Source: Paracoccaceae bacterium
GTDB taxonomy: Bacteria > Pseudomonadota > Alphaproteobacteria > Rhodobacterales > Rhodobacteraceae
NCBI GenBank assembly: GCA_947468085.1
Contig: CANIKY010000011.1
Coordinates: forward strand, 1 to 44,492
Length of the DNA: 44,492 nt
Reading direction: 5' to 3'
Below the pieces are notes generated by a model that was given only the letters and a program-made list of their open reading frames with translations, searched no databases and was not told the DNA's origin. Made by a program: the position numbers and the translations under genes. Within the stretch, counting starts at the first letter, position 1. Every line of letters starts with the position of its first letter. Below are positions 34,498 to 43,360 of the stretch, in pieces.

Positions 34498-34561
34498 TTT
34501 GCTCGTTTGCTCGTTTGCTCGTTTGCTCATTTGCTCATTTGCTCATTTGCTCATTTGCTCA
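34498..34561. repeat. Eight tandem copies of an 8-bp unit (TTTGCTCR)
   Basis: Three copies of TTTGCTCG are followed by five copies of TTTGCTCA with no interruption. An 8-bp unit is not a multiple of three, so a change in copy number would shift any reading frame across it. Such simple repeats are prone to slipped-strand change and are used for phase variation in other bacteria. Confidence 0.97.
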
Positions 34562-34903
34562 TGTGACTTGATAATTACCATAAACTTTAGTGTAAACTTA
34601 CGTATTTTGGTGCAATTCTCCTGCTATGAACCTGTCAAATCATAAATTTTACATAAGTATACCTTAGGAAAAGTACAGCAATATCCAAAAGTTACGGGTG
34701 ATGGCTTGCAAAAAGATAGCAGGTTCACCGGGCTTTTGATGGCGTGCAGGTCAGGGCGCCTTGCGCCACACGCCATCCACATACCCGTCCGCAGACGGCA
34801 AGGTTCATCGTTCAAGCGATGCTTGATGAAGCTCTAGAAAGAACGCGCGCGCCCTTTTTTTGCTGAGCATTGTATACAAGGGTCGAAAAATTGGTCGCCT
34901 TAA

Positions 34904-34928
34904 CTGGTGCGGGCACCCGTCGGACCAG
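34904..34928 (-). terminator. Possible hairpin downstream of glpX
   Basis: CTGGT (34904-34908) and ACCAG (34924-34928) enclose a GGG/CCC pair 10 bases beyond the glpX stop. No T-run follows on the minus strand, so it is a weak candidate. Confidence 0.25.
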
Positions 34929-34938
34929 AGGCCTTGCC

Positions 34939-35916
34939 CTACTTTAGCGGGCTGCGGTAGCTCATCCTTCGGATGGATCCGGTTTTGGACCGCATGAGGA
35001 TGGTTTCTGTCGTGATATAGCCCGGCTCGCGTTGGATGCCGCGCAGGATCGATCCTTGGGTCACGCCGGTGGCTGCAAAGATCACATCGCCGCGCACCAG
35101 ATCGTCGCGGGTATAGACGCGGTCAAAGTTGGTGATGCCGGCCTTGCGCGCCCGCGCCCGCTCGTCATCGTTGCGAAACATCAACTTGCCGAAGAATTGC
35201 CCGCCCATGCATTTCAGCGCTGCGGCCGCCAGCACCCCTTCGGGGGCGCCGCCTGATCCCATGTACATATCAATGCCCGTCACATCGGGTTCGGCGCAGT
35301 GCATCACCCCCGCCACATCGCCGTCGGTGATCAGCCGGATCGACGCCCCCGTGCCGCGCAACTCTTCGATCAGCACCTCGTGGCGGGGGCGTTCCAGCAC
35401 GCAAACGGTGATCTCCATGGTCGAAACCCCCTTGGCCGCCGCAAGCGCCGAGACGCGTTCGGAGGGAGACATGTTGAATGTTACCGTCCCCGGTTTGAAA
35501 CTGGGGCCGATGGCCAGCTTGTCCATATACACATCGGGCGCGTGCAGCAGCGTGCCGCGCGGGGCCATGGCGATTACGGTCAGGGCGTTGGGCATATCCT
35601 TGGCCGTCAGGGTCGTGCCTTCCAAAGGGTCAAGCGCGATATCGACGGCGGGGCCTTTGCCGGTGCCGACCTCTTCGCCGATGAACAGCATAGGGGCCTC
35701 GTCACGCTCGCCCTCGCCAATCACCACCACGCCCGAGATGTCGAGCAGGTTCAGCTGATCGCGCATCGCGTTGACGGCGGCTTGGTCGGCGGCCTTTTCG
35801 TCGCCGCGCCCGATCAGGGGCGCGCAGGCGATCGCCGCCGCCTCTGACACGCGGGCCAAGCCCAGCGACAGCAGGCGGTCTTGAAAGACTTGGGCTTCGG
35901 CAAGGGGCGCAACCAT
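34939..35916 (-). CDS. glpX: Class II fructose-1,6-bisphosphatase
   Basis: A 325-residue metal-dependent phosphatase of gluconeogenesis (fructose 1,6-bisphosphate to fructose 6-phosphate). GlpX signatures include VVIGEGERDEAPML, VDIALDPLEGTTL, and MYMGSGGAPEGVLAAAALKC. The start is preceded by AAGGA with eight bases of spacing. It lies 78 bases downstream of hom, the common alphaproteobacterial pair; the third usual member, recJ, is displaced by the island. Confidence 0.95.
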   Translation of the reverse strand: MVAPLAEAQVFQDRLLSLGLARVSEAAAIACAPLIGRGDEKAADQAAVNAMRDQLNLLDISGVVVIGEGERDEAPMLFIGEEVGTGKGPAVDIALDPLEGTTLTAKDMPNALTVIAMAPRGTLLHAPDVYMDKLAIGPSFKPGTVTFNMSPSERVSALAAAKGVSTMEITVCVLERPRHEVLIEELRGTGASIRLITDGDVAGVMHCAEPDVTGIDMYMGSGGAPEGVLAAAALKCMGGQFFGKLMFRNDDERARARKAGITNFDRVYTRDDLVRGDVIFAATGVTQGSILRGIQREPGYITTETILMRSKTGSIRRMSYRSPLK

Positions 35917-35994
35917 GGCAAATTCCTTCGATCCAAGGGCATGTCGCCCCTGTATCGGGCGGGGGGGTCTGCGGCAAGGACGGTTGCGCTAACG

Positions 35995-37293
35995 TTAAAC
36001 TTCTTCAATGCGCAGGGCGACAGGCGCACCCACCAGCACACCGGTTCCGGCAAAATGACCCAAGGCGTGGTCGATATCCTCGCGCGTGGCCTTGTGCGTG
36101 ACGATCAGCACCGGTGCATTGGCCCCGGGGTGGCCGTATTGGCGCATCTGGTCAATCGAGACGCCCGCCTCGCCCAAACAGGTGGCGATCTTGGCCAAGG
36201 CGCCGGGCTTGTCCAGCAGCGTCATGCGCAGATACCACGCGGCGGGCGTGGCGGTTTTGGCCGCAATCGGTTGGGCAAGGCTGGCGGCGGGTTGGCCAAA
36301 GGTCGCAAGCCGCGTGCCGCGCGCAAGATCCATCACATCGGCCATAACGGCCGATGCGGTAGGCCCCTCTCCAGCACCTGCGCCGCGCAGCACGATTTGC
36401 CCGACCGAGTCGCCCTCCAGAACCACCATATTTGTGCCGCCTTGCAACTGGCCCAAGGGGCTGTCGGCTGGCACAAGGCAGGGTGTCATGCGTTGCTCTA
36501 GCCCGCGGCCCGTCATCTGTGCCACGCCCAACAGTTTGATCCGGTAACCCATGTCACGCGCCAGCCCGATGTCATCCAGCGAGACGTTCTGGATCCCCTC
36601 TAACTCCACTGCGTCAAACGACACCTGCGTGCCAAAGGCGATGGCTGACAATAGCGACAGCTTATGCCCCGCATCAATGCCGCCCACGTCAAGGTTCGGA
36701 TCAGCCTCTAGGTATCCCAGCTTAGCGCATTCGTCGAACAGCACGTTATAGCCTTGGCCTGTGGCTTCCATCCGGGTCAGGATGTAATTGCAGGTGCCGT
36801 TCATCACGCCGATCACGCGGCGGATTTGGTTCGCGGCCAAGCCTTCGGTCAGGGCCTTGATCACGGGAATGCCGCCCGCCACAGCCGCCTCGAACCGGAT
36901 CACGCGGCCTGCGGCTTCGGCCGACAGGGCCAAGGCATGCCCGTGATGCGCCAAAAGCGCCTTGTTGGCGGTAACCACATCATGCCCTGCGGCAATAGCG
37001 GCCTCGGTCGCCAAGCGGGCAGGGCCCTCATGACCGCCCATCACCTCGACAAACACATCAATGTCGCCGCGTTTGGCCAAGGCTACCGGGTCGCTTTCCC
37101 AAGCATAGGACGACAGATCCACGCCGCGCGCCTTCTTCGGGTCGCGGGCCGATACGGCCACAATCTCAACCTTGCGGCCGGCGCGCGCCGCCAAAAGGTC
37201 GCCGTGGCGCTGCACAATCTTGACCACGCCAAGGCCAACCGTGCCAAGGCCTGCCAATCCGATACGCAGGGCGGGAAGTTGGGTCTGGCTCAT
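35995..37293 (-). CDS. hom: Homoserine dehydrogenase
   Basis: A 432-residue enzyme reducing aspartate semialdehyde to homoserine for threonine and methionine synthesis. The Rossmann motif is GLAGLGTVGLGVVKI, the signature is LGYLEADPNLDVGGIDAGHK, and a C-terminal ACT domain (from about residue 350, WYLRMTLLDKPGALAKIA) suggests feedback control by an amino acid such as threonine. Length is standard for the ACT-containing form. Confidence 0.95.
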   Translation of the reverse strand: MSQTQLPALRIGLAGLGTVGLGVVKIVQRHGDLLAARAGRKVEIVAVSARDPKKARGVDLSSYAWESDPVALAKRGDIDVFVEVMGGHEGPARLATEAAIAAGHDVVTANKALLAHHGHALALSAEAAGRVIRFEAAVAGGIPVIKALTEGLAANQIRRVIGVMNGTCNYILTRMEATGQGYNVLFDECAKLGYLEADPNLDVGGIDAGHKLSLLSAIAFGTQVSFDAVELEGIQNVSLDDIGLARDMGYRIKLLGVAQMTGRGLEQRMTPCLVPADSPLGQLQGGTNMVVLEGDSVGQIVLRGAGAGEGPTASAVMADVMDLARGTRLATFGQPAASLAQPIAAKTATPAAWYLRMTLLDKPGALAKIATCLGEAGVSIDQMRQYGHPGANAPVLIVTHKATREDIDHALGHFAGTGVLVGAPVALRIEEV

Positions 37294-37357
37294 TTTGGAC
37301 CTCGGGCTTTGACTGTGCGGTTTTTGTTAGCCTTTTAGCACGGCCAACGCAACGCGG

Positions 37358-37561
37358 TCAGGGCGTCACAGTGTCTGACCAAGCCTGCAAATCGGCGGCC
37401 TTCACGCTCAGCGACACATCCGCGCCCCTCAGTTCGGCGGGGCTTGCCTGCAGATCCCCCAAAGGCAGCAGTGCAGGCGTGGCCCCCGTACCCGGGGGCC
37501 ACTGCACGGCAGGATAGGCCGCACAGGCCGAGAGGAGACAGGCAAGAATGATATGGCGCAT
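37358..37561 (-). CDS. Very small lipoprotein
   Basis: A 67-residue protein that is almost only a lipoprotein signal (MRHIILACLLSAC) and a short Pro-rich mature part (YPAVQWPPGTGATPALLPL). No family recognised. The start at 37561 is chosen because the upstream extension to 37678 runs into the pirin gene and lacks signal-peptide character. It follows pirin by 52 bases on the same strand. Confidence 0.6.
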   Translation of the reverse strand: MRHIILACLLSACAAYPAVQWPPGTGATPALLPLGDLQASPAELRGADVSLSVKAADLQAWSDTVTP

Positions 37562-37613
37562 AGGCTCAATCCTAATGCCAGATGGCATCAATGGCAAACA
37601 TCCCCTCACCCGA

Positions 37614-38525
37614 TTAATGCGCGGGGCGGATGAAGGTGCCGTTGCGCAGTTCGGCCATAGCTTGGCGAATTTCGGCATCGGTGTTCATCACAATCGGGCC
37701 GTGCCATGCAACAGGCTCTTGCAAGGGCGCGCCCGAGATCAGCAAGAACCGCAGCCCGTTTTCGCCCGCCTGCACCGTCACCTCGTCGCCTGCGCCAAAG
37801 GTGATCAGCGTGCGGTTGCCCGACATATCGCGGATATTGACCTCTTGGCCTTGCACTTCCTTTTCCATAAGCACGCCGCGCGGGCGACTGGCATCGCGGA
37901 AATCACCTGATCCTTGAAAGACGTATGCAAAGGCGTTGCGCCGCGTGTCGACTTTAAAGGTCTTGCGCCGCCCTTCGGGCACAAAAATGTCCAAGTATTG
38001 CGGATCCGCCGCGATTCCGTCGACCGGACCGCGCTTGCCGCGAAACTCGCCCACGATCACTTTCACCACGGTGCCGTCATCTTCCAAGATGTCGGGAATA
38101 TCGCGGCCCTTGACGTCTTGATACCGCGGCGCTGTCATCTTGAGCGCTTTGGGCAGGTTGGCCCAAAGCTGAAAGCCGTGCATCTGGCCCTTGGCGTTGC
38201 CAAAGGGCATCTCTTGGTGCAAAATCCCCGAACCGGCCGTCATCCACTGCACATCGCCGCCCTTCAGCGTGCCCCGATTGCCCAAGCTGTCGCCGTGTTC
38301 GACAGTGCCTGCCAGAACGTAGGTAATGGTTTCGATGCCCCGATGCGGATGCCACGGAAATCCCGCCATGTAATCGCGCGCGGCCTCGCCGCGAAAATCG
38401 TCAAACAGCAAAAAGGGGTCGGTGTCACTGGTCTGGCCAAAACCGAAGCCACGATGCAGATGCACGCCGGCCCCTTCCATCGTGGGGCGGGCAAGCATGG
38501 CGCTTTTGACAGGGCGGATCGACAT
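37614..38525 (-). CDS. Pirin family protein
   Basis: A 303-residue bicupin of the pirin family. The N-terminal cupin carries the metal ligands in WHPHRGIETITYVL (two His) and further ligands in LHQEMP. Pirins have been described as iron-dependent quercetinase-like enzymes, or as redox-sensing regulators; the role here cannot be told. It is transcribed away from soxB, with a 236-bp region between. Confidence 0.9.
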   Translation of the reverse strand: MSIRPVKSAMLARPTMEGAGVHLHRGFGFGQTSDTDPFLLFDDFRGEAARDYMAGFPWHPHRGIETITYVLAGTVEHGDSLGNRGTLKGGDVQWMTAGSGILHQEMPFGNAKGQMHGFQLWANLPKALKMTAPRYQDVKGRDIPDILEDDGTVVKVIVGEFRGKRGPVDGIAADPQYLDIFVPEGRRKTFKVDTRRNAFAYVFQGSGDFRDASRPRGVLMEKEVQGQEVNIRDMSGNRTLITFGAGDEVTVQAGENGLRFLLISGAPLQEPVAWHGPIVMNTDAEIRQAMAELRNGTFIRPAH

Positions 38526-38723
38526 GGGGGGCTCCTTTTTGCTGTGTCATTAACTTAGTGTGGCGTCGCGCTTTGCGCCAGATGTGCAAAGGTGCTGCCA
38601 TGCACCAAATGTTGCGCATCTGCGCACAAAGCCCGCGCCTTTGGCCCAAGTTTTGCCCAAGCCCGACACGCCTTGTCGCCCAAAGGCCAGTTCTTCGCGC
38701 GAAGGTCTTGAATAAGGAACAAA

Positions 38724-38747
38724 AACCCGCAACACTTCACGCGGGTT
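38724..38747. promoter_or_regulatory. Inverted repeat just upstream of soxB
   Basis: AACCCGC (38724-38730) and GCGGGTT (38741-38747) flank a 10-base gap and end 14 bases before the soxB start, next to its ribosome-binding site AAGGGGAG. It could be an operator or a translation-controlling hairpin for the sarcosine oxidase genes. Confidence 0.35.
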
Positions 38748-38761
38748 AAGGGGAGTGCGCG

Positions 38762-40012
38762 ATGCGCTATTCGGGCTGGAAGGTCATCACCGAGGGGCTT
38801 TTGGGCAACACAGGCTGGGGCCGCGCATGGCGTGATCCGGCGCCGAAGGCCGAGTATGACGCCATCGTGATCGGCGGCGGCGGGCATGGGTTGGCCACGG
38901 CCTATTATCTGGCCAAAAACCATGGACTGACCAATATCGCCGTGCTGGAAAAGGGCTATCTCGGCTCTGGCAATATCGGGCGCAACACCACGATTGTGCG
39001 GGCCAACTACTTCTTGCCGGGCAACTCGGAATTTTACTCCCATTCGCTGAAGCTGTGGGAAAAGCTGGAAGGCGAGCTGAATTACAACGTCATGCATTCC
39101 CAGCGCGGCCATATCATTCTGTTCCATTCCGATGGGCAACGGGATGCCGCGGTGCGGCGCGGCAATGCGATTGTCAACCAAGGCGACGATGCCGAGTTGC
39201 TGTCTGTGGCACAGCTTAAGGATATGCTGCCCTATCTTGACTATAATCAAACCCGCTTTCCCATCTATGGCGGCTTGATCCAGCGCCGCGCAGGCACAGC
39301 ACGCCATGATGCCGTGGCGTGGGGCTATGCGCGGGCGGCGGATAAGTTGGGGGTCGATCTGATCCAGAATTGCGAAGTGACGGGCATTGATACGGTGGAT
39401 GGCAAGGTCATCGGCGTGCAAACCACGCGCGGTGCGATCCGTGCCAAAAAGGTCGGCATGGTGGTGGCGGGGCGGTCAAGCCAAGTCGCCGCGATGGCGG
39501 GTATGCGCTTGCCCATCGAAAGCCATGTGCTGCAAGCCTTTGTCACCGAAGGGCTGAAGCCCGTGATCGATCATGTCGTCAGCTACGGCATGGGCCACTT
39601 CTACATCAGCCAGTCCGACAAGGGCGGTTTGGTGTTTGGCGGCGATATCGACATGTATTCCAGCTACGCCTCGCGCGGCAACCTGCCGATGGTGGAACAT
39701 GTGATGGAGGCGGGGATGACCCTGATGCCCATGCTGGCGCGTGCGCGTGTGCTCCGCTCGTGGGGGGGGATCATGGATATGACGCCGGACGGCTCGCCCA
39801 TCATCGACAAGACCCACATTGACGGCCTGTTCATCGACGCTGGCTGGAACTACGGCGGCTTCAAGGCCGCCCCTGCCTCGGGCTGGTGCATGGCCCATCT
39901 GATGGCCACTGGCCAAAGCCACGAGGTCGCCCGCCGCTTCCGCCTTGACCGGTTCCGCACCGGCCATGTGATGGACGAAGAAGGCACCGGCAGCCAACAT
40001 AATTTGCACTAG
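38762..40012 (+). CDS. soxB: Sarcosine oxidase subunit beta
   Basis: A 416-residue flavoprotein of heterotetrameric sarcosine oxidase, which oxidises sarcosine (N-methylglycine) to glycine and passes the methyl carbon to tetrahydrofolate. The FAD motif is VIGGGGHGLATAYYLA (about residues 36-51) and the probable covalent FMN site is His182 in GTARHDAVAWG. Ends NYGGFKAAPASG and a short tail. First gene of soxB-soxD-soxA-soxG. Confidence 0.95.
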   Translation: MRYSGWKVITEGLLGNTGWGRAWRDPAPKAEYDAIVIGGGGHGLATAYYLAKNHGLTNIAVLEKGYLGSGNIGRNTTIVRANYFLPGNSEFYSHSLKLWEKLEGELNYNVMHSQRGHIILFHSDGQRDAAVRRGNAIVNQGDDAELLSVAQLKDMLPYLDYNQTRFPIYGGLIQRRAGTARHDAVAWGYARAADKLGVDLIQNCEVTGIDTVDGKVIGVQTTRGAIRAKKVGMVVAGRSSQVAAMAGMRLPIESHVLQAFVTEGLKPVIDHVVSYGMGHFYISQSDKGGLVFGGDIDMYSSYASRGNLPMVEHVMEAGMTLMPMLARARVLRSWGGIMDMTPDGSPIIDKTHIDGLFIDAGWNYGGFKAAPASGWCMAHLMATGQSHEVARRFRLDRFRTGHVMDEEGTGSQHNLH

Positions 40013-40069
40013 GGGGAGCGATGATCCTGTCACACTTGCACCTTAGCCCAAACCTTGCAGCCTCCGGCG

Positions 40070-40120
40070 GGGATATTTTTACACATATGAAAGGGGATTT
40101 CATATGTGCCCAAATATCCC
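40070..40120. repeat. Long palindromic element between soxB and soxD
   Basis: Outer arms GGGATATTT (40070-40078) and AAATATCCC (40112-40120) enclose inner arms CACATATGAAA (40082-40092) and TTTCATATGTG (40098-40108) with a 5-base loop, giving 20 base pairs with one symmetric 3x3 internal loop. It resembles a dispersed REP-like element; a related half-copy lies at 44161-44192. Confidence 0.85.
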
Positions 40121-40139
40121 GGGGTGAGGCCGCAGGCCG

Positions 40140-40167
40140 AGGGGCAGCGCCCCTGCTTTCTTCTTTT
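40140..40167 (+). terminator. Terminator-like hairpin between soxB and soxD
   Basis: AGGGGC-AGC-GCCCCT (40140-40154) forms a strong GC stem followed by the pyrimidine/T-rich GCTTTCTTCTTTT. This has the form of an intrinsic terminator inside the sox operon, 15 bases before soxD; it may attenuate downstream genes. Confidence 0.55.
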
Positions 40168-40181
40168 GAAAGGGCAATCCC

Positions 40182-40454
40182 ATGCGCCTGACCTGCCCGC
40201 TGTGCGGCACCCGTGACCGGCGCGAGTTTTATTACTCGGGGTCGGAAGATTACCTCAACCGCCCCGCAGAAGGCGCGCCGATCGAGGCTTGGGATGATAT
40301 GTTGCACCTACGTACCAACCCTGCGGGGGTGACTAAGGACCTTTGGTATCATGAGACTGGCTGCGGGTCGTGGCTGCTTGTGACGCGCAACACTATCACC
40401 CATGCCGTGCTGGCGACCGAACTGGTTGCCGCGCGCAAAGGCGGTGCTGCATGA
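40182..40454 (+). CDS. soxD: Sarcosine oxidase subunit delta
   Basis: A 90-residue zinc-binding subunit. Zinc ligands fit Cys5 and Cys8 (CPLCG) and His57 and Cys61 (HETGC). It bridges the other subunits of the tetramer. Its stop overlaps the soxA start by four bases (ATGA). It is separated from soxB by 169 bases containing two hairpins, instead of the close spacing expected in an operon. Confidence 0.93.
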   Translation: MRLTCPLCGTRDRREFYYSGSEDYLNRPAEGAPIEAWDDMLHLRTNPAGVTKDLWYHETGCGSWLLVTRNTITHAVLATELVAARKGGAA

Positions 40455-43360
40455 GGATCGCAGGCAAGGGTCTGATCGACCGCACCAAGCCCGTTTCGTT
40501 CACCTTTGACGGCAAAAGCTATTTCGGCTTTGCGGGCGACACGCTGGCCTCGGCGCTGATGGCCAATGGTGTGCGTCTGGTCGGGCGCAGCTTTAAATAC
40601 CACCGCCCGCGCGGCATTTTGACCGCAGGCCCCGAAGAGCCCAACGCGATGGTTGAGGTGCGCGATGGCGCAAGCCAATCGCCCAACACCCGCGCCACCG
40701 TGCAAGAGATATACGATGGGCTTGCCGCGCAAAGCCAGAACCGGTGGCCCTCGCTGCGCTATGATTTGCTGTCGGTCAACGATCTGGCAGCACCCTTCCT
40801 AAGCGCTGGATTTTATTACAAAACTTTCATGTGGCCACGCGCTTTTTGGGAAGGGCTTTACGAACCTCTGATCCGCCGTGCTGCAGGCCTTGGCCGGTTG
40901 AAGCCGCAAAATGAAACTGCGTCTTATGAAAAGGCCTTCGCCTTTTGCGATCTTTTGGTGATCGGCTCTGGCCCTGCGGGCCTGATGGCAGCACTTACCG
41001 CCGCCCGCGCTGGTGCCGATGTGATCTTGGCCGAGCAAGACAGTCTGATGGGGGGCCGCCTGCTGTCTGGCGCCGGCACCCTTGGGATGCCTTGGGTTGA
41101 CGCCACCTTGGCTGAACTGCGCGGCCTGCCCAATGTGCGGCTGATGGCGCGCACCACTGTGGTTGGCGCCTATGACCAAGGCACCTACGCCGCGCTTGAA
41201 CGGGTGGGATTGCATGTGCCCGCCGCCCCGCATCTGCCGCGCGAGTGTTTTTGGCGTATCGTGGCGGGTCAAGCCATTCTGGCCACCGGCGCTTTGGAGC
41301 GCCCCATTGCCTTTGACAACAACGACCGGCCGGGCATTATGCTCGCCTCGGCGGCCCTGACGTATCTGAACCGCTTTGGCGTGGTACCCGGTCAAAAGAT
41401 CACGCTCTTTGCCAACAACGATCACGCCCGCCAAGCCGTGCGCCAGTTGATGGCCGCAGGCGTGCAGGTCGTGGCCATCTTGGACAGCCGGGCTGATGCC
41501 TCAACCGTGGAAGAGTGCCCCGTCTACCTGAGTGCTGCCGTCACAGACACCCAAGGCCGTCATGGCCTGACCCAAATCTCGGGCACCCATGCTGGCGGCG
41601 CGTTTAAGATCGACACCGATTGCCTGCTGATGTCTGGCGGTTGGAACCCCTTGGTCAACATTGCCTGCCACCAAAACGCCAGACCCATATGGCGCGAGGA
41701 TATCGCAGCCTTTGTCCCGCAGCCCGGCATGGTGCCGGGCCTTGCGGCGGCAGGGTCAGCGAACGGGGCCTTTTCGACCCAAGCCGCCCTGCGCGAGGGG
41801 GCCGATGCAGCAATAGCCGCGCTGACAGAACTTGGCCGCAGCGCTGCGGCGCCCGACCTGCCGCAAGCCGAAGACGCGCCCTACCGGTTGCAAGCGCTTT
41901 GGGCCTTGCCGGGCAAGGGCCGCGCTTGGCTGGATTTTGCCAATGACGTCACCGTCAAGGATGTGAAACTCGCCGCCCAAGAAGGCTATACCTCGGTCGA
42001 GCATATGAAGCGCTATACGACCCAAGGCATGGCCCCCGATCAGGGCAAGAATTCCAACGTTTCGGCCTTGGCCGTGCTGGCCGATGCCACGGGGCGCGGC
42101 ATTGCCGAAACCGGCACCACCACCTTCCGCGCGCCTTTCACACCTGTGTCGATCGGCGCCTTGGGCGCAGGCGGGCAGGGGGCAGGCTTTGCGCCGCAGC
42201 GGTATATGACCTCTGACCAAGCCTCGCGCGACCGCGGGGCCCCGATGGTCGAGGCGGGGCTGTGGTACCGCCCCTCATATTTCCCCAAGCCCGGCGAAAC
42301 CACATGGCGGCAGTCTTGCGACCGCGAGGTGTTGACGGTGCGCTCCACGGTTGGTGTGGCGGATGTGTCGACCTTGGGCAAGATTGATATTCAGGGGCCC
42401 GATGCCGTGCGCTTTTTGGATTTTGTCTACACCAACACCTTCTCAACCCTGCCTGTGGGCCGCGTGCGCTATGGCTTGATGCTGCGCGAAGACGGCTTTG
42501 TGCTGGACGATGGCACCACCGCCCGCTTGGGCGATACACACTATCTGATGACCACCACCACCGCCGCCGCAGGCCAAGTGATGCGGCATCTGGACTTTGT
42601 TCATCAAGCCTATTGCCCCAAGTGGCAGGTGCGCTTCATCTCTGTCACTGAAAGTTGGGCGCAGTTTGCCGTGGCGGGGCCCTTGGCCAAGATGCTGCTG
42701 AACGCGCTTTTGGATCAGCGCATCGACGACTTCCCCTTCATGACCTACGGCGAAGTCTCGGTCGAAGGGGTGAAGGCGCGCCTTTTTCGCATTTCGTTCT
42801 CGGGCGAAGAGGGCTACGAGATCGCCGTGCCCACCGCCTACGGCGAGGCGCTTTTCCGCGACCTTCTGGCTAAGGCCGAAACTTTGGGCGGCTGTGCCTA
42901 CGGGATGGAGGCGCTGAATGTTATGCGCATCGAGAAGGGCTTTATCACCCATGCCGAAATCCATGGGCGCATCACGGCCTTTGACATCGGCATGGCCAAG
43001 ATGGTGGCGTCCAAGAAAGACTGCATCGGCAAGGCTGCCAGCCAGCGCCCGGGCCTGATCGGACCGGAGCGCGAACAACTCGTCGGCCTGCGCCCCATCA
43101 CCCAAACCGAGATCGGGGCAGGGGCGCATTTGTTTAACCCCGGCGATAAGGCCGAACGTGTCAACGACCAGGGCTATGTCACCTCGGTCTGCTGGTCGCC
43201 GGTGTTTGAAAGTTATCTGGGTCTGGCCTTTCTCAAAGACGGCCGCGCGCGATATGGCCAGCGCGTCCGCTTGATCGATCATATGCGCAAAACCGATGTG
43301 CTGTGCGAGGTAAGCGATCCCGTCTTCCTCGATCCGGAAGGAGCAAAACTGCGTGCCTAA
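40451..43360 (+). CDS. soxA: Sarcosine oxidase subunit alpha
   Basis: A 969-residue subunit with an N-terminal ferredoxin-like domain lacking cysteines (residues 15-100, SFKYHRPRGILTAGPEEPNA), an NAD/FAD-type Rossmann domain (VIGSGPAGLMAAL near 170), and a C-terminal GcvT-like tetrahydrofolate-binding half (from about residue 600, ending RIEKGFITHAEI and later). It binds NAD and passes the one-carbon unit to folate. The start was set at MRIAGKGLID, overlapping soxD; the upstream 27 codons lie in soxD. Confidence 0.95.
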   Translation: MRIAGKGLIDRTKPVSFTFDGKSYFGFAGDTLASALMANGVRLVGRSFKYHRPRGILTAGPEEPNAMVEVRDGASQSPNTRATVQEIYDGLAAQSQNRWPSLRYDLLSVNDLAAPFLSAGFYYKTFMWPRAFWEGLYEPLIRRAAGLGRLKPQNETASYEKAFAFCDLLVIGSGPAGLMAALTAARAGADVILAEQDSLMGGRLLSGAGTLGMPWVDATLAELRGLPNVRLMARTTVVGAYDQGTYAALERVGLHVPAAPHLPRECFWRIVAGQAILATGALERPIAFDNNDRPGIMLASAALTYLNRFGVVPGQKITLFANNDHARQAVRQLMAAGVQVVAILDSRADASTVEECPVYLSAAVTDTQGRHGLTQISGTHAGGAFKIDTDCLLMSGGWNPLVNIACHQNARPIWREDIAAFVPQPGMVPGLAAAGSANGAFSTQAALREGADAAIAALTELGRSAAAPDLPQAEDAPYRLQALWALPGKGRAWLDFANDVTVKDVKLAAQEGYTSVEHMKRYTTQGMAPDQGKNSNVSALAVLADATGRGIAETGTTTFRAPFTPVSIGALGAGGQGAGFAPQRYMTSDQASRDRGAPMVEAGLWYRPSYFPKPGETTWRQSCDREVLTVRSTVGVADVSTLGKIDIQGPDAVRFLDFVYTNTFSTLPVGRVRYGLMLREDGFVLDDGTTARLGDTHYLMTTTTAAAGQVMRHLDFVHQAYCPKWQVRFISVTESWAQFAVAGPLAKMLLNALLDQRIDDFPFMTYGEVSVEGVKARLFRISFSGEEGYEIAVPTAYGEALFRDLLAKAETLGGCAYGMEALNVMRIEKGFITHAEIHGRITAFDIGMAKMVASKKDCIGKAASQRPGLIGPEREQLVGLRPITQTEIGAGAHLFNPGDKAERVNDQGYVTSVCWSPVFESYLGLAFLKDGRARYGQRVRLIDHMRKTDVLCEVSDPVFLDPEGAKLRA

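Larger units (their letters stand above)
34206..34938. other. 733-bp AT-rich gap between the winged-helix gene and glpX
   Basis: No gene is well supported. It contains the inverted repeat CATGAAA-N10-TTTCATG (34286-34309), an 8 x 8-bp tandem repeat (34498-34561), a short plus-strand frame (34354-34566) that reads through the repeat, and a GC-richer stretch near 34710-34810 that may be a gene remnant. The composition is far from that of the housekeeping genes beside it. Confidence 0.6.

Noticed and set aside
34354-34566. Short plus-strand frame that reads through the 8-bp repeat
   Set aside because: No ribosome-binding site was convincing and the second half is only repeat translation; kept as part of the repeat finding and not as a gene.
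34624-34815. 63-codon minus-strand frame in the AT-rich gap
   Set aside because: Part of it is GC-richer and may be a remnant, but there is no start context or recognisable domain.
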